From assembly GCA_032164245.1 (NCBI GenBank), contig JAVMKO010000009.1:78749212-78813211 (forward strand): a stretch of DNA of 64,000 bases, read 5' to 3'. The first letter of the stretch is position 1. Each line of letters opens with the position of its first letter. The notes beneath the pieces are model-generated. The model made no database searches, had not been told where the DNA came from, and saw only the letters and a list, made by a program, of their open reading frames with translations. Positions 34,640 through 47,067 of the stretch are shown here, piece by piece. The translations under genes were made by a program, and so were the position numbers. The stretch comes from Sternotherus odoratus. Lineage: Eukaryota; Chordata; Testudines; Kinosternidae.

Positions 34640-36010
34640 ACTAATTTCCCGGAGAAAGAAAATTCAAGTGCGCACAGAATAGACAATGCTGCGTTTGTGT
34701 CTAGATCTTCCACATGACGATGCAGGAAAAAGAGACCAGAAATTCCATGAATGCTTAGAGAATGTGGCAAGCGACTTGAGATGTAATGACAATAATCACC
34801 CTCATGCTCCAATTGCAGAAGAAATAAAGGGTTTGTGTCCTGCAACATAAAATTAACCACTTGACCGGCATCCTATGGGAGACAATGAAATATTAATGGC
34901 TTTTTGGTGTAACTAATGGTGCAGTCTTTTTCCCCCCACTGTTTTCAATCTGTGTCATATTCCTTTTCTCCTATTCTTGCTTCCTATTACTTTTCTCTTC
35001 TATTTTCTTTTACTGCACTCATACTATATTTTTTCCTTAGTACTTGCCCAATCTATATCCTCTCTTCTTTCACTGTCCCTTCCTTTAATGGCATAAACAA
35101 AATGGGCAGTGGAAGAAACTCCGAAATATTTTGACTGTACCAATATAACTCCACATGTTGTTGGCACATTGAGTTCTCCTCATCAGGGCATATGTCTAAT
35201 TTCTAGGGGTTCCCCCCCCCCCCGCCTCCCCACAGAGTTAGCTTTAATTAATCAACACTTTGTAGGTGTTTCCTTGTATTTCCACTGATATTTGCTGTAT
35301 CAATTCCAGTTACTGTAACAATCCTACTAAATTTTTCTAACTCTTCTAAATACACAGAGAATCAAAATCAGAATGCCCTCATTCTGTCATATTTGCTTGA
35401 AATGTGTATTTGTGTATTAGGTGGTTTTTACGCTGACTAGATAAAGTATAAAAAATAGAGCTATGGTTCCTCATTGTTCAGACAGCTTCATCCTATTAAT
35501 ACTTAAAAAGGAAAAAAAAATAAAGCTAATAGTGTCAAGAATGGAAATTGTCTCAGATGTATGTTAATATTATTTTCCTTATCATTCTGTTTAAAAGATA
35601 TTCTATTTTATTGGCTTAATGATACTTTTTATCCTTCTGTGCTAATGGGAGTTTTATAAGAAATGGTAAGTCTTTGAAACATAACTCAATAAATTGAAAA
35701 TAATTGAATGACGGAGCTGACAAATGGCAAACTGCACAATCTGTGGTACTGCTAAACCATGCAGCACAAGATAGGCACTGCATATTCCACGGTGGTAGGT
35801 CAGCAATATATTAATTCCATGCTGAAAATACCGAAATGCAGCTCCTTGACCTTCAATGACAAAACATAATGTAAAGGGTTATGGCCGTCAGTTCAGAAGC
35901 AAATGATACAGGCTAGAGGTATGTTCTGCAGTACAGTATATCCTAACAGAAGAGCAACTGTATATAGTTATTATTCCCTATTTGAACGACAGATGCCTTC
36001 AGTACTTATC
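34640..36010. other. AT-rich intergenic DNA without recognised genes
   Basis: A poly-C tract at about 35211-35223 is the only notable simple sequence. No gene supported. Confidence 0.5.
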
Positions 36011-36016
36011 ATTCTC

Positions 36017-36321
36017 TTAGGTTATATCTGCACTACTCACCAGATTGGTGGGTAGCGATCGATCTTTCGGGGCTCAATTTATTGTGCCTAGTTTAGATGC
36101 AATAAATCGATCCCCGAGCACTCTCCCATCGAGTCCTGTACTCCACTGTCGTGAGAGGCGCAGGCGGAGTCGATGGGGGAGTGGCAGCAGTCAACTTACC
36201 ACAGTGAAGACACTGCGGTAAGTGGATCTAAGTACGTCAACTTCAGCTACGTTATTCACATAGCTGAAATTGCGTAACTTACATTGATTCACTCCCCCGC
36301 CCCAGCATAGACCAGGCCTCA
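36017..36321. mobile_element. hAT-like MITE, family A (copy 2)
   Basis: The ends 'cttaggttatatctgcacta' and 'cagcatagaccaggcctc' are imperfect inverted repeats. The interior has the family A order: 'gtagcgatcgatc', 'caataaatcgatcccc', 'gatgggggagtggcagca', then the 'cttcagctacgttattcaca' and 'tagctgaaattgcgtaact' palindrome. It is the most complete copy in the window. Confidence 0.8.
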
Positions 36322-36329
36322 CACATGCA

Positions 36330-38560
36330 TTGAATTCCATTCAAGTCTATGAGGATAAGCTGACACTTGTGCCACCATGCTAATAGCTGTGTAGCATTGT
36401 GACTTCAACACACATACACACCTTTGTGTGGCAGAGGTGTACTGGGAAGTGGATGATAAAGCATTGTTCTAGGGCGAGAGCTGCAGCCATTGCTCCTGCA
36501 AGTTGCTGGCATGACGGGACAGGGATAGGGCTGCACTGTGGAGTCCCACCCCCCCATATAAGGTCTGCAGTGGTGGCCCCAGAATAACTCTGTCGTGTGG
36601 CTCAAGAAAGGAGTTTGTCCTCTACCTACCTGCTTACTGGGGGGGGGGGGGGGAGGAGAGGCAAGGAGGAGGCTTTGCCAAATCAGGCCCCTTGAGCCGG
36701 TCAGTGTTGGGAGAAGATTTTCATCTACATGGTTTTCTATGATGCCCATCACTGTGTGTCTAAGGGCTCAGTCCTGCTCCCATTGAAGTCAGTGACAAAA
36801 CTTCCATTGAGGCTAATGGTTAGAGTAGGGTTTAAGTGACTCATAAGCTTGTCCCTGGGCACAGTCCACTGGGTGAATTTCACCTTTCTGGGTGTGAGAA
36901 GAACATGACAATGAGCTGGTATGTTTAAAAGCGGGTCTGGTCTGAAATATCGAACATTTTTTTATGTCTACACTGCAGTCTAAAATAGAAAGTGAATGAT
37001 GTTAAAGAAGAATGGAATAGTGATAATAAAGTCTTTCTTTTCCATTCTATAGCACCTCCATTCGGGGCTCTCGGGGTTATGTAATGTCTGCCAGGAGATG
37101 GCGGTTAATAAATCATGCAACAACCACACTATAAGTCAGGCCGTTTTTTTGCAAATAATTCAGTGATTTTTTAAATTGAAGATGACTTGTATACAAAGCG
37201 CTTAAAGAAACATTTCAAGTTATTAACTCTCTGAATTTAAGGTCATTTCCATGAGAAGGAAATTAATGGTTTGGATTTTTTGTCCATTTACCAAATTCAC
37301 TTACTAGTGTTATTTAAAATTCATCCAAGAATAGTTATTTTTCTTAAAATCCTTCCTATCATGCCAAGATAAAAGATCAGATTGTATTGTTTGTTGTGAA
37401 GTGCCATAGTTGGTCAGTTATATCTGAATATGTCCTTCAGACAGAGCTTCGCTAAATATATAAAACACAACTGTTTACTTACCTGAAACAAGGCACACGG
37501 AAATATACAATACAGAACAAACGAGGGACTCAACTAAAACTATTGAAGGAAACGCACTTTATCTTTCTGTCTCCTTAATGTAGAACGAGTCTAAAATATA
37601 TATCTTAATTACTTCTATTGTGTCAACTAATTAGAAAGAATGATTATTTACCCACTACAGAAACTAATATCCACGGCTTTCTAAACAGATGAAGATTAAT
37701 CATGTTGGGTCTATGACTAAGATATTAAATCGCTGATTTGGGAAAACACGTTTGTTACCTATATTGTATTTCCAAACAGCTGTTGAATGTGGCTGATTAA
37801 GGGTGTGAGTGAACAAGGCAGTTTCTCAGGGCCTCTCCTCAACTCCTGTAGAGCTAGTGCAGGGGGGACTGTTGAGAGCCATATGGACTGAGTTCAATGG
37901 CTCCAGCAGTCCTAAATCTTCAAGGGGGCTTGACAGGGATGCAGCCTCACAAGTGTGGATCTCCACACACAGACTGGAAGAAGAGCGACACCAGCCTTTC
38001 CATGGGTTAGCAGGACCTGATTTTCCCATGGCAAGGTGAATCTCACTGGGAATGCAATTGCAAAGCAGCCTTACAAATCCCTGTACATTGATCCTTATAG
38101 AATCTAGTGTGATTGTGTATAGCCCCTTTCATAGATGTATAACTGCAATGAGAACAGATCCTTAACTACTGAGGCACAGGAAGGGAACGCTCATTTTTAC
38201 TTACAAGCGCAGCCGCAAATCTGGAATCTGTCAAAATACTAAAAGTCATTCATGCCTGGAAAACATTTAGACTAAGAATAAAAAAAAAACCTCATTAGAA
38301 AAAACGACCACATCCTATACTCTCATAACTCACGGAGAAAAAAAAAATAGCTGTTCATGCTTCGACTGCTAGGGTAAATTAGACAATCAAGAGTCTCTTA
38401 CAAAGCCCTAACCAAAGTCTGAGAAGATAATGAATCATTGGTAGCCCAAAACATATTTTTCCTTTTCTGGACGGCTATCTTAAGGAAGTTCATTGTTCGG
38501 CGCACTCAGGTAGACTCCAGCAAGCATCCTCAACTGATTGTTTTTTCTACCTTGTTAAAA
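36330..38560. other. Intergenic DNA; unique AT-rich core
   Basis: A poly-G run lies at about 36641-36653. The stretch 36990-37320 looks unique and contains TAAT and CAAATAATTC-type motifs; it could be a conserved non-coding element. No gene. Confidence 0.45.
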
Positions 38561-38599
38561 GTGTGGAGTGACTTAGCAACGTGAACCATACCAAAGTGA

Positions 38600-39180
38600 G
38601 TCCAATCTTTATAAGCACCCCCCTGATACAATCATAAAACAATTGTTGGCTGAGCATAATAACGTATACTTTGCCCTGTGCTATTGTTGCACATGGCTGG
38701 CATTGACTCTCTGAGTGACATTATGGTACGCATCATACCGCTGCATCTCTCTCGGAGTACTTGGGCATGAACTGGCAGTGTGGAAGCACGTTCAATCGCT
38801 TTGTGATAAGATCTCGCAGGGTCTCTTCCGAATGGCTCTCTCTTTCTGTCATACAGCTCATTCAGCAAGTTGAAAATAGATGAGATGAAATCACAGTTGC
38901 CGCTCTAAGCTCTCCGGCTCTTTCACTTTGCGCAAGATTGTTCCCACTGCCGTCTTTAACAGCTGAAGAGCACATGGGTCTGTTGCTGCTACTGTGGCAT
39001 CCCGTGCCACGGAACTGTATCTGCCACATAAAATTATTGTGGAGGGGGAGCACTCTGGGTTTGTTGAGGAGACTGCAAAGCTCAGCCTATGGGCCCGAAA
39101 GACTCCTGAGTTGCCTTCCATGCTGATGAAGCAGGTGACGGCTCTAGTCCTAGTGATTTTTGAGGGGTTCAGACCCTTCA
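38600..39180 (-). other. Possible decayed coding sequence of unknown origin
   Basis: A 78-codon minus-strand frame (38632-38868) has an unusually even amino-acid composition, with ELYDRKREPFGRDPARSYHK and a C-terminal STGQSIRYYAQPTIVL. A second frame upstream (38862-39181) could be the preceding part, with the reading shifted. The codon content is more protein-like than most ORFs in this desert. I do not recognise the family; a transposon or virus-derived remnant, or chance, are all possible. Confidence 0.25.
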
Positions 39181-39189
39181 CTAGAAAGG

Positions 39190-40680
39190 TGCCCTGTACT
39201 GAGGAGAGGTCTGAGCAGAGGGAGTAGAGCAGGTAGTGTGCTTGGGAAGGGTCGATCCGGGGGCGGGTATCTTCAAGATGGAGGTGTGTGTGTATGGAGG
39301 AAACTCAGGGCTCATGGGAGTAGGAATGGCCCTTTCACACTGCTGATGACCTGTGGACCACGGACTCCATTTTATCAGCCCCAAGTTCCCTGTTCAGAAA
39401 AGGATTACCTACAAATGAGGTTATTTCTGTCATCTTTCTGCCAATCTCAGTCTGGAAAAGAAACAACCAATCCCCAAACACAGAGAAACAAGCCAGGGTG
39501 AAGGCATGTGGTGTAAATAGACACCAAGGTCCATGGGACAGTATCTGCCCTGTGGGTCTATAAAGACATGGAAGGGGAATATCTACTGCAGTGGCTCTTG
39601 GCTCCCTGTCACTTGCAGGAGGAAGGGCTAGTGAGAAAGCAGAACAGTCATTTCCTGTGGCTTGCAACTTATTTGTGCTCTTCCTCAAGAATCATGCAGC
39701 AATTGCAGAACAGGACTACAGCCTGCTATTAATGTCTTGCTCCCTGACTGGCTTCTTCTCATCCCACAATGTAGTGGCAGCAGCAACTAATGATACAAAT
39801 CCCATCAGAACATAAGAACTCCACTCCAATCCCAGCTTTGGAGTGGAGGCTGCAGGGGGGAGAAGGGGTCCTCGGTTGCCCAATTGAGCTGGCTTTATGG
39901 TCTCTTTATGCCTTTGGAGAAGCACAAAAGGACCCAGAATCTTGCCCATAATTGTTAGCAGTACATATGATAGAGGTAGATCAACACAAGGAAGGCTTGC
40001 CACAACCCCAGGGTTGATGAGATGATGTGTCTCACCGTAATATACACACAAAATCTGTGCAAGTCATGCCAGGGCACAGCGCTATTGTACAGCACAGCAG
40101 CGGCAAGAGTCATCCATTACTTCTGAGGCGAAGGTCAGGTTTCTGCCACCCACAGCTGCACCTGTGCCTGGGAGCCACAGAACTCATTTCGCAACCGCAG
40201 TGAATTCCGCAAGCTGATCAATTTCTGGAACCAAAGCACACTGGATAGTTTGGAAGCTCTTTGAGTGATCCAGTTTCAGAAATTGTTCTGCAGTTTGCTC
40301 CACGCCCGGGATATGTGTCTGTAATCATCAGTGGTGGGCGGGGGAGGGCATTTTTAATAGAAGGAGGCAGGAGAAAATCAGTAAGTATTACTATCTAAGA
40401 CCTTGATCCTGCAAAGACTTACTCCCACACGTTATATATTGGGAGCAGCCCTGTTAAAGATAGGCGGTTACTCAGAGTACATAATGCTGTGTACCTTCGC
40501 TGGGTAGCCGCTTTGTAAAGCTGTAATATTCGAGCCAAGCAACCAACAGCACCCCTGCAGCACGGAACAGGCGGGAGGCTGGGTGGATAAGTGGACGTAT
40601 GAGATTAGCTGCATTCAGACTCACTACAGGCCTTTGGGAGGAGTGATGGGGGAAACACAAAAAAGACACATGGGCAATGG
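39190..40680. other. Intergenic DNA without recognised genes
   Basis: Overlapping ORFs on both strands at 39160-40051 have no recognisable domains. No RNA gene seen. Confidence 0.45.
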
Positions 40681-40689
40681 AAACGTGGT

Positions 40690-40985
40690 GTTGAATATGT
40701 CTACACTGCAAAACAGACCAACGGCAGCAAGTCTGGGAGCCTGGGGCAACTGACGGGGGCTGACACTATGGGCGCTAAAAATAGCAGTGTAGACATTGGC
40801 GTTGAGGCTGGGCTCTGAAACCTGGCGTGGTCGGTGAGGCTCAAAGGCTGAGCGCCAGCCTGAGGCTGAACACTAGTTTTAGCCCCGTAGTGTAAGATCC
40901 GCAAGCCCAAGTCACTTGCCCCAGGCTCTGAGACTTGCTCCCCGGCTCTTTTTCTACAGCATAGCTGTACCCAGTGAGAGCATTA
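40690..40985. mobile_element. MITE with 'gtctacactgca' ends
   Basis: The left end 'atgtctacactgcaaa' has an inverted partner 'agcagtgtagacat' at about 40781-40795, and the right end 'ctacagcatagctgtaccc' resembles a decayed third copy. The interior has repeated 'gaggctgggctctgaaacc' type blocks. The pattern matches a turtle-type compound MITE. No coding capacity. Confidence 0.6.
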
Positions 40986-40999
40986 CAGCAAAGGGGTGT

Positions 41000-42460
41000 T
41001 CTTAACTTGGGTGAGCTAATCCATATGAGCTAATTTAGCTGTAAAACAGCAGTTCAGAAACAGCAACTCCGCTTTTATCTCAGATTAGTAGTTGGAGTTA
41101 AAGCCTGCGGGGATGTCTGGGTTTGCTAACTAGAGTTAGAAGCCAAGTTGCTGTGTCTTCTGCTTTTTTATGCCAAGTTAACTAACCCCTTTTCTTTTTC
41201 TGCACTATGGATATATGCAATAAGGCTACCGATTGTGCGTTTGTATATCGCCTTTCATGCAAAAGGCTTGAAAAGAGCGTTAAAAACTTTACTGTTTGCA
41301 CAACCTTTGTATGTGTAAATATCTGTATGTGGGCAAAGAATGACTTGGCCCAAAACTAAAGTGCAGCCATGTCTATGTGATATATCAACAAATATTTAAC
41401 AGTACCTAGCAATATCAGACAATACTTTGTGACAAGAGGTGAAGAATAGGTTGTTGTTTTTTAAATCATGTCTGCTACGGTTAGCCAAAAAAATGTATGT
41501 TGTGAAGTTACACTATCCAAATATATTATGCTCTTCTCACAATTCGGTTCACCAATGTCAAGTATCCCACAGTGCTTTGCAAAACTGGAGTCAGCATTGG
41601 CATTAGAGAATAGGAAGCCTGTCAAAGTCAAGAAATATGAAAGTGCGGCCTAGTACAAGTTGGGATGTACCTCTACGCCCAGTTGGTTTGGGATGTAGTA
41701 TCCAAAACAGAGAGAAGAAAAGCAGAGAAGAAAACAAAAAGTTAAGGACCATTACATACTGGTGGGTTGGATTTTAGTGACACAGAATTTTGTCTGTCGT
41801 AAAATCATATTATAAATACTGCTAACTAAAATGTGTGTCTGTGAAGCACAGCTTCAGCATAAGGTGAAGACGCTGTGGGAATCTGTCTTCCAGAAGGAGG
41901 GTACGTACTTCTCCTTTTCGTATTACGCTGCTTTGTCTTTAGATAATACATTTCACTAAGTTCAGTTATTTGATCTCTTGACCATTTTAAAGAATGACAT
42001 GCTAGTGTGAGACATCTACACAGAACACGTCACAGGACACCGCTAGCCAGGGCGAGTAACCGAGAACGCCGATCAGGGAAATAACCCACTTCCTCCCTTC
42101 CCTAACGAACTGAGGGACGCACCCCACCCACGTACTTATTGTCTACGCCAATACTGACTTGGACTCTTAATACATTCCATGGATGGCATACCTGAGACTA
42201 TTTAGCCACTGAGCTTTAAAAACTCCCACTCCCCGATCTGGATCTATGCTGGTTATGTGATACGTATCTACCGTGTCAACCATGTAATGGATACTTGCAA
42301 TTCTCCATAACCCAAGCCCGACCCTAGATGTACAAAACCTTCCCTCTTGTGTAAATCTGATTTTAAACATTAACTTTAATACATTTTTAAAATCTGTTCT
42401 TATAAAAAAAAACCAACCGGCAACACCTTTTAGTCAGCGTTATGACAGTGTGTAGGGGCC
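41000..42460. other. Intergenic DNA without recognised genes
   Basis: No supported gene or clear repeat. Confidence 0.5.
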
Positions 42461-42465
42461 AACCA

Positions 42466-42600
42466 ACTGCATGATACTAGGCACTGTGCTAATGGATGAA
42501 ACAATCCCTGCCCCAAAAAGCTTACACTTTAAATAAACCGGGCAGACAAAGATCCCTAACTAAATCAAGGGCATCATGGCCTGTAGCACTTACCTTTTCC
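42466..42600. repeat. Old interspersed repeat, MIR- or SINE-like
   Basis: The block 'actaggcactgtgctaatgg' followed by 'caatccctgccccaaaaagc' and 'ttacactttaaataa' resembles a widely distributed amniote repeat. The same 'tccctgcc..aaagag.ttaca' block occurs at 26375. Confidence 0.4.
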
Positions 42601-43300
42601 CTAGAAATTGCCCAGCAAAATATGTGCTCAGCTCAAGCAGTGGATATCTTGGAGGATGGCAGGTTGAGGCACTGTTGCATTAGAGGTTGGTTAGGTAAAG
42701 CAAATCCTACAATCTGCCTCATCCATTTAGTAAAACAACCTTCTTTTAGGAACTCAGCCCATTTTGCCTTGCTCGGGGTGGAGGGAGGGAGGAAAAAAAG
42801 AGTCTGTGGTGTGGTGGAGCCAGTTATCTTAAGAATTATTGCATTTGCGAGAGTGACCAAAAATAAAACAGATGAAAAAAGAGGAGGAATGAGAAGAGAA
42901 AGGGATAAACTAGTAAGATGGAAGAACAAAGAAATAAGTCAATGAGTGCAGCCTCCTCTTAGTAAACAGATTTAAGAGACACAGTATGTCACAATAACAT
43001 ACCATTGGAATTAACAAAGGACTCCAAATGGATTTAGTTACCTACCTTGCTTAGGTGACTTTGAAAACCCCACCAATGCCCCCACCACATAGGAGGAAAT
43101 GCCAGGAAATTCAGCCATTTCTTCATGAGGCTTTAAGACCTATATGGATCTCACTTATTTCCCTACAGTATTATATGAAGTAACATCTTTCCCTAATGGA
43201 GGGGAAGGCATGCTTATTTCCAGTTCAATGGTCCAAATAGAAGTCTCCCTCTCATTTTAAATTCTTTATTTAATTTATCGGGCAAATGAGTCTAACTACA

Positions 43301-43701
43301 TACTGAGAGACACGGTGGGTGACTGTCTTTTATTGGACCAACTTTCAAGCTTACACAGAGCTCTTCTTCAGGTCTGGGAAAGGTATGCAGAGTGTCACAA
43401 CTAAATACAAAGTGGAATAGATTGTTAAGCGTAAGGAGCTAATGTTGCAAGAAACCATTCAAGTTTAACACTTCTGCAATTGTGGATAGCTGGTTAGTGT
43501 TGTAATGAGCCATAAATCCTGTGCCTTTACTGAGTCCATGTTTTTTAGTGTCCAACAAAAATGAATTCAATCTCCCAGCTTATCTTTTGAAGATGGTATG
43601 CAGGTTTCCTTTGAGGCTAGGGAATAAGAGGTCAGATATGGAGTGATCACCCACCTTGCCTCTCAAATATCCTGGGAACTACTCAGCCACACTACCAAAA
43701 A
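43301..43701 (-). mobile_element. Penelope-like retroelement copy with hammerhead core
   Basis: The insertion is flanked by tctaactaca at 43291-43300 and 43702-43711 (10 bp, near-match continuing further). Its left end, reversed, reads 'caataaaagacagtcaccca' and its right end reads 'cacccaccttgcctctcaaa', so both ends carry the same terminal sequence in opposite orientation, as in the copy at 496-716. The hammerhead-like core lies at 43343-43371. No reverse transcriptase frame remains. Confidence 0.65.
43343..43371 (-). ncRNA. Hammerhead ribozyme core motif
   Basis: On the minus strand the consensus CUGANGA is met exactly by CTGAAGA (43371-43365). It is followed by stem II, GAGCT paired with AGCTT (one G-U) around a 7-nt loop, and then GAAA (43346-43343). 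Stem III and stem I cannot be drawn convincingly in a monomer, and dimeric arrangements are known for such elements. Activity is therefore unproven. Confidence 0.5.
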
Positions 43702-43739
43702 TCTAACTACACATAGACAGACAGATCGGTGACCGAGGC

Positions 43740-45870
43740 GATTAATATTAATTGCTGAATGGCAAAACAAAAGGAGGAAAGAAACATAACATTCATTGTC
43801 TGTGAACATCTCTGTAGGCAGGTAGGCCTTCAATTTTATCTGCTAAATACCGTAACCCTTCACTGTAATTGCGATAGTCTAATTTTCTTCCTGTTCTGTT
43901 CCAAACAGTATCAACCACTGCCGCATTTGGCCTAGAGAGCTCCAATTCTCTGCTGGAAGCTAAACGGACCATATTATATTAGAGTTATCAAGCACAAGTC
44001 AAGCATTGATTCCAGTGGGGAAGCTCTGCTTAAAAATTGATGGTGCAATAAGACCCACTTTATTCCAGGAGCAGAAATAGTCCAGAGCTCTCTCCATCAT
44101 CAGGATGCACTTCAGGAGCCAGAGAGAATAAAGAAGACATAACTCGTTTGTTCTTTGAATTCTGCAGTCACTGGGGAGTCCCATCTAAGATTCAGATCTA
44201 TAGAAAGTTCCTGTTCACATATTTGGGACAAATTAGACTTTATCTTACACTAGAAATGCTGGTTCTTTGAGCCTTCCCATACTGAGTTCCACAGACTGGA
44301 TTTTTTCAGTTTGGCTTTTTTTTCTTTCCTTATAGACTTGACATGATTTTGAGGGTGATTTGGGGGAATAAAACCACATATTGTGCATGTGAATAAGTTA
44401 TAAACTAGATCTCTGTTAAACTATAACCTCCATTCCTACAAGGGAATTCTCCTGCCTGCATCTCGCCGGCCCCAAGTGCAGAGATGGACAGTGACATTCC
44501 TACTTCCTTTACTCCCCTCTCAAACCTGCCGCGCAAGTCGCAATCTAGCCCTTGCAATAAACAGCGGGCCAGATTTCGCCACCCTTACTCTTGTTAAGTA
44601 GTACCTGACTCCATGGGTAGTCTCACTGATTTTACTCACAGAGCAAAATCCGACTCACTCAGCACGAGTAATAGTGGCAGAACCCATTGTAGCACTGACT
44701 GTAATCGTACCGCTATTTCTATTGCGGCAACAGCAACTTGCACTCTCAAGCAAAACAGCAGCACAGGCATTCAAAATACCATAATCTGGCAGCTGGTCCT
44801 TATCTCAGAGGATTCAGCTTTGGACTCCTGCTTGGTTCTAACACCTTGCACCTCCTTTCTCATGATAGTTTCAACAGTTATCTTAGTGTCTGCCCCTGCA
44901 GAAGGGCCTCTCTTATATTTTACCTTTCCTTCAGTAGTGTTGACTGTCTATTCTGTGTAATGAATGAAATCAGGAGGATGTGGAGAGCCTCTTAGTACTC
45001 CCGCTGGATGGGATATCTCACTTTTTAAGAGTGATGTTTGCACTTTCTTCTTTGCTGCAATACTTGCCATTTAGGATGAGGTCCTTCCTCCCATGCTTTT
45101 ACCAAGCTATCAGATTTCCTATGAGATTAGCAAAGCCTAAAAAATGTGAAACAGATCATCACAAGGCCTAAATCAGCCTAATTCCATTGAAGACATCCTA
45201 TTATACTGCCTTACAGCAGCTGAGAATCTGACCCTGTTTTGTTTTTTCAATATTTATGCATTCATATTTTATGAATTGATGCAATTTGCCAAGGACATTA
45301 TTGAATTGAAATCTCAAACAATAGTGAACTGCCAGTAATGTTATTCTGAAATCTCACAGTGGGGGGGGGGGGTGGATTAGTGATATTTAGCAGTCTATGT
45401 GCAAAGCTTTGCTAAGTTTGCAATCTTTAAAACTTTCTCCACTGTTTCTGTGGCTTTTTCACTGTGCTAAACTCAGAGGATTAACACAGCTCTAGTCATG
45501 ATACTCAATGTTTACCAAGTGAATGTTGGTTAAAGGGAGAAAAGTGGACAACTTCAAACTTTCATTTCACTGCTACTTAGAGAACAAACATCTATTGGCA
45601 GGGTAAGAGCCTAAGAAAGGAAGAAAAGAAGCTTTCTAAGCATTGTGGAATAAATCAAAAGGGTTCAGTGAAAGTCTTTGAGTGTTAGCAAAACTATTTA
45701 ATCTAGGATTTCAAGGGATGATCAAAACTGTTTTCCATTATTCCTGACTTGCACTTCTTGTATCATTCCAGAATGATCAAGGGTCTTTTTTTCCCCCTAG
45801 CACTTTCCTTTATTTAAAGGAATTTTTTTTAAAAAGAAGCTGATTTCAATGATCAGCATCTCAACATATA
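43740..45870. other. Intergenic DNA without recognised genes
   Basis: A poly-G run is present at about 45361-45372. ORFs near 44613-44995 have no recognisable domains. Confidence 0.5.
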
Positions 45871-45882
45871 GGGAAGTATGAC

Positions 45883-46008
45883 ACACGGTTACCAGATGTC
45901 CCAATTTTATAGTGGCAGTCCCAATTTTTGGGTCTTTTTCTTATAAAGGCTCCTATTACCCCTGCACCGCCTGTTCCAATGTTTCACACTTGTTGTCTAG
46001 TCACCCTT
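45883..46008. mobile_element. hAT-like MITE, family B (copy 2)
   Basis: Starts near 'cggttaccagatgtcccaat', contains 'tttttgggtctttttcttat' and ends 'gtctagtcaccctt'. The flanks share gtatgac at 45876-45882 and 46009-46015. The same family as 6678 and 46957. Confidence 0.8.
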
Positions 46009-46051
46009 GTATGACTTCAAGTTTCCCTGTAGAAAGTACTGAATAGGGCCA

Positions 46052-46055
46052 AATA

Positions 46056-46084
<29 letters not shown>
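46052..46084. repeat. (AAT)n microsatellite
   Basis: About nine AAT units. Confidence 0.95.
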
Positions 46085-46087
<3 letters not shown>

Positions 46088-46171
46088 TCCACTAGTTCTT
46101 CACTAATAAAAGGGGAGAAAACAATACACATTTGCTGAAACTGGATTTTTATTATCTGTAGTGCTATAGGG

Positions 46172-46224
46172 ATATGGCTAAACCACCCTGAACATGCCTG
46201 ATCCCATCTGATCTTGGAAGCTAA

Positions 46225-46261
<37 letters not shown>

Positions 46262-46289
46262 TCCTGGGAATACCAGGTGCTGTAGGCTT
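46172..46289 (+). pseudogene. 5S rRNA-like sequence, second copy
   Basis: Blocks 'taaaccaccctgaacatgcc', 'gaagctaagcagggttggg', 'gcctggctagtacttggatg' and 'accaggtgctgtaggctt' match vertebrate 5S rRNA over nearly its whole length, with mostly C-to-T type changes at former CpGs. No T-run terminator follows. The 3' sequence (46290-46406) is unlike that behind the copy at 32588. Imperfect flanks gtgctatagggata (46161-46174) and gtgatataggagta (46407-46420) suggest an old retroposed copy with its own 3' body. Confidence 0.8.
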
Positions 46290-46956
46290 AACATGGGCGT
46301 GGGGCTAGCAACTCTACCCTGTAAGGGAGCCAATTGCTACTGAAACACCAGCACCAGTTGGTGGCCCATACCCTGGCTGGGGGGTGACGGGCAAAGAGAG
46401 AGAGAAGTGATATAGGAGTACTATTTATTGTGAACAGAGCAAGCCTGATTCTATAACATGGCACAAATAGCTGCATGCTAACAAGGTTATATGTTAGGTG
46501 CTAAAGACAACCCTATCACTGGTCACAAAACAATAAGACAATTGTAACTAAGCTTGGGAAAACATGACACTTTGAACACGACTTTACGAATGCCACAAGT
46601 TGCACTCAGATTCCCGTGCATCTTTAATGTTACAGATGGCGCTGACATCTGACTAAAAAAAATCAGACCAAAAAGCAGAGGGTGTGTGTTAAATATCTCA
46701 AATCTTTAAAATGTGAATTACAAGCCCCAAATGTACTACAAAAAAGATATACCCTGCTCTCTTGTTAATTCAAATGAATGGCTTCTAGGCCCTTTGAGAA
46801 TTAATGACCTTTGTAAATAACTGCATGACAAAATGTATTGACAAGGAGGCAATTTTACTGCTATAAACTACTCATTTACATCTTAAAGAGGACTAGCTGC
46901 TGAGGATCCCAGGATTTCTAGAATAGATTTCAGAGGCTCAAAGATCCAAAAGCCCT

Positions 46957-47067
46957 AGGGTGACCAGATGTCCTGATTTTATAGGGACAGTCCCAAGTTT
47001 TGGGTCTTTTTCTTATATAGACTCCTATTACCTCCACCCATCCCGATGTTTCACACTTGCACCCTAA
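46957..47067. mobile_element. hAT-like MITE, family B (copy 3)
   Basis: Begins 'agggtgaccagatgtcctga' and ends 'cacttgcaccctaa', with a short deletion near the right end. The perfect 8-bp duplication aaagccct at 46949-46956 and 47068-47075 is the hAT hallmark. Confidence 0.85.

Noticed and set aside
42496..42945. 149-codon plus-strand frame
   Set aside because: It overlaps an old interspersed repeat, begins without an ATG, and has no recognisable domain.
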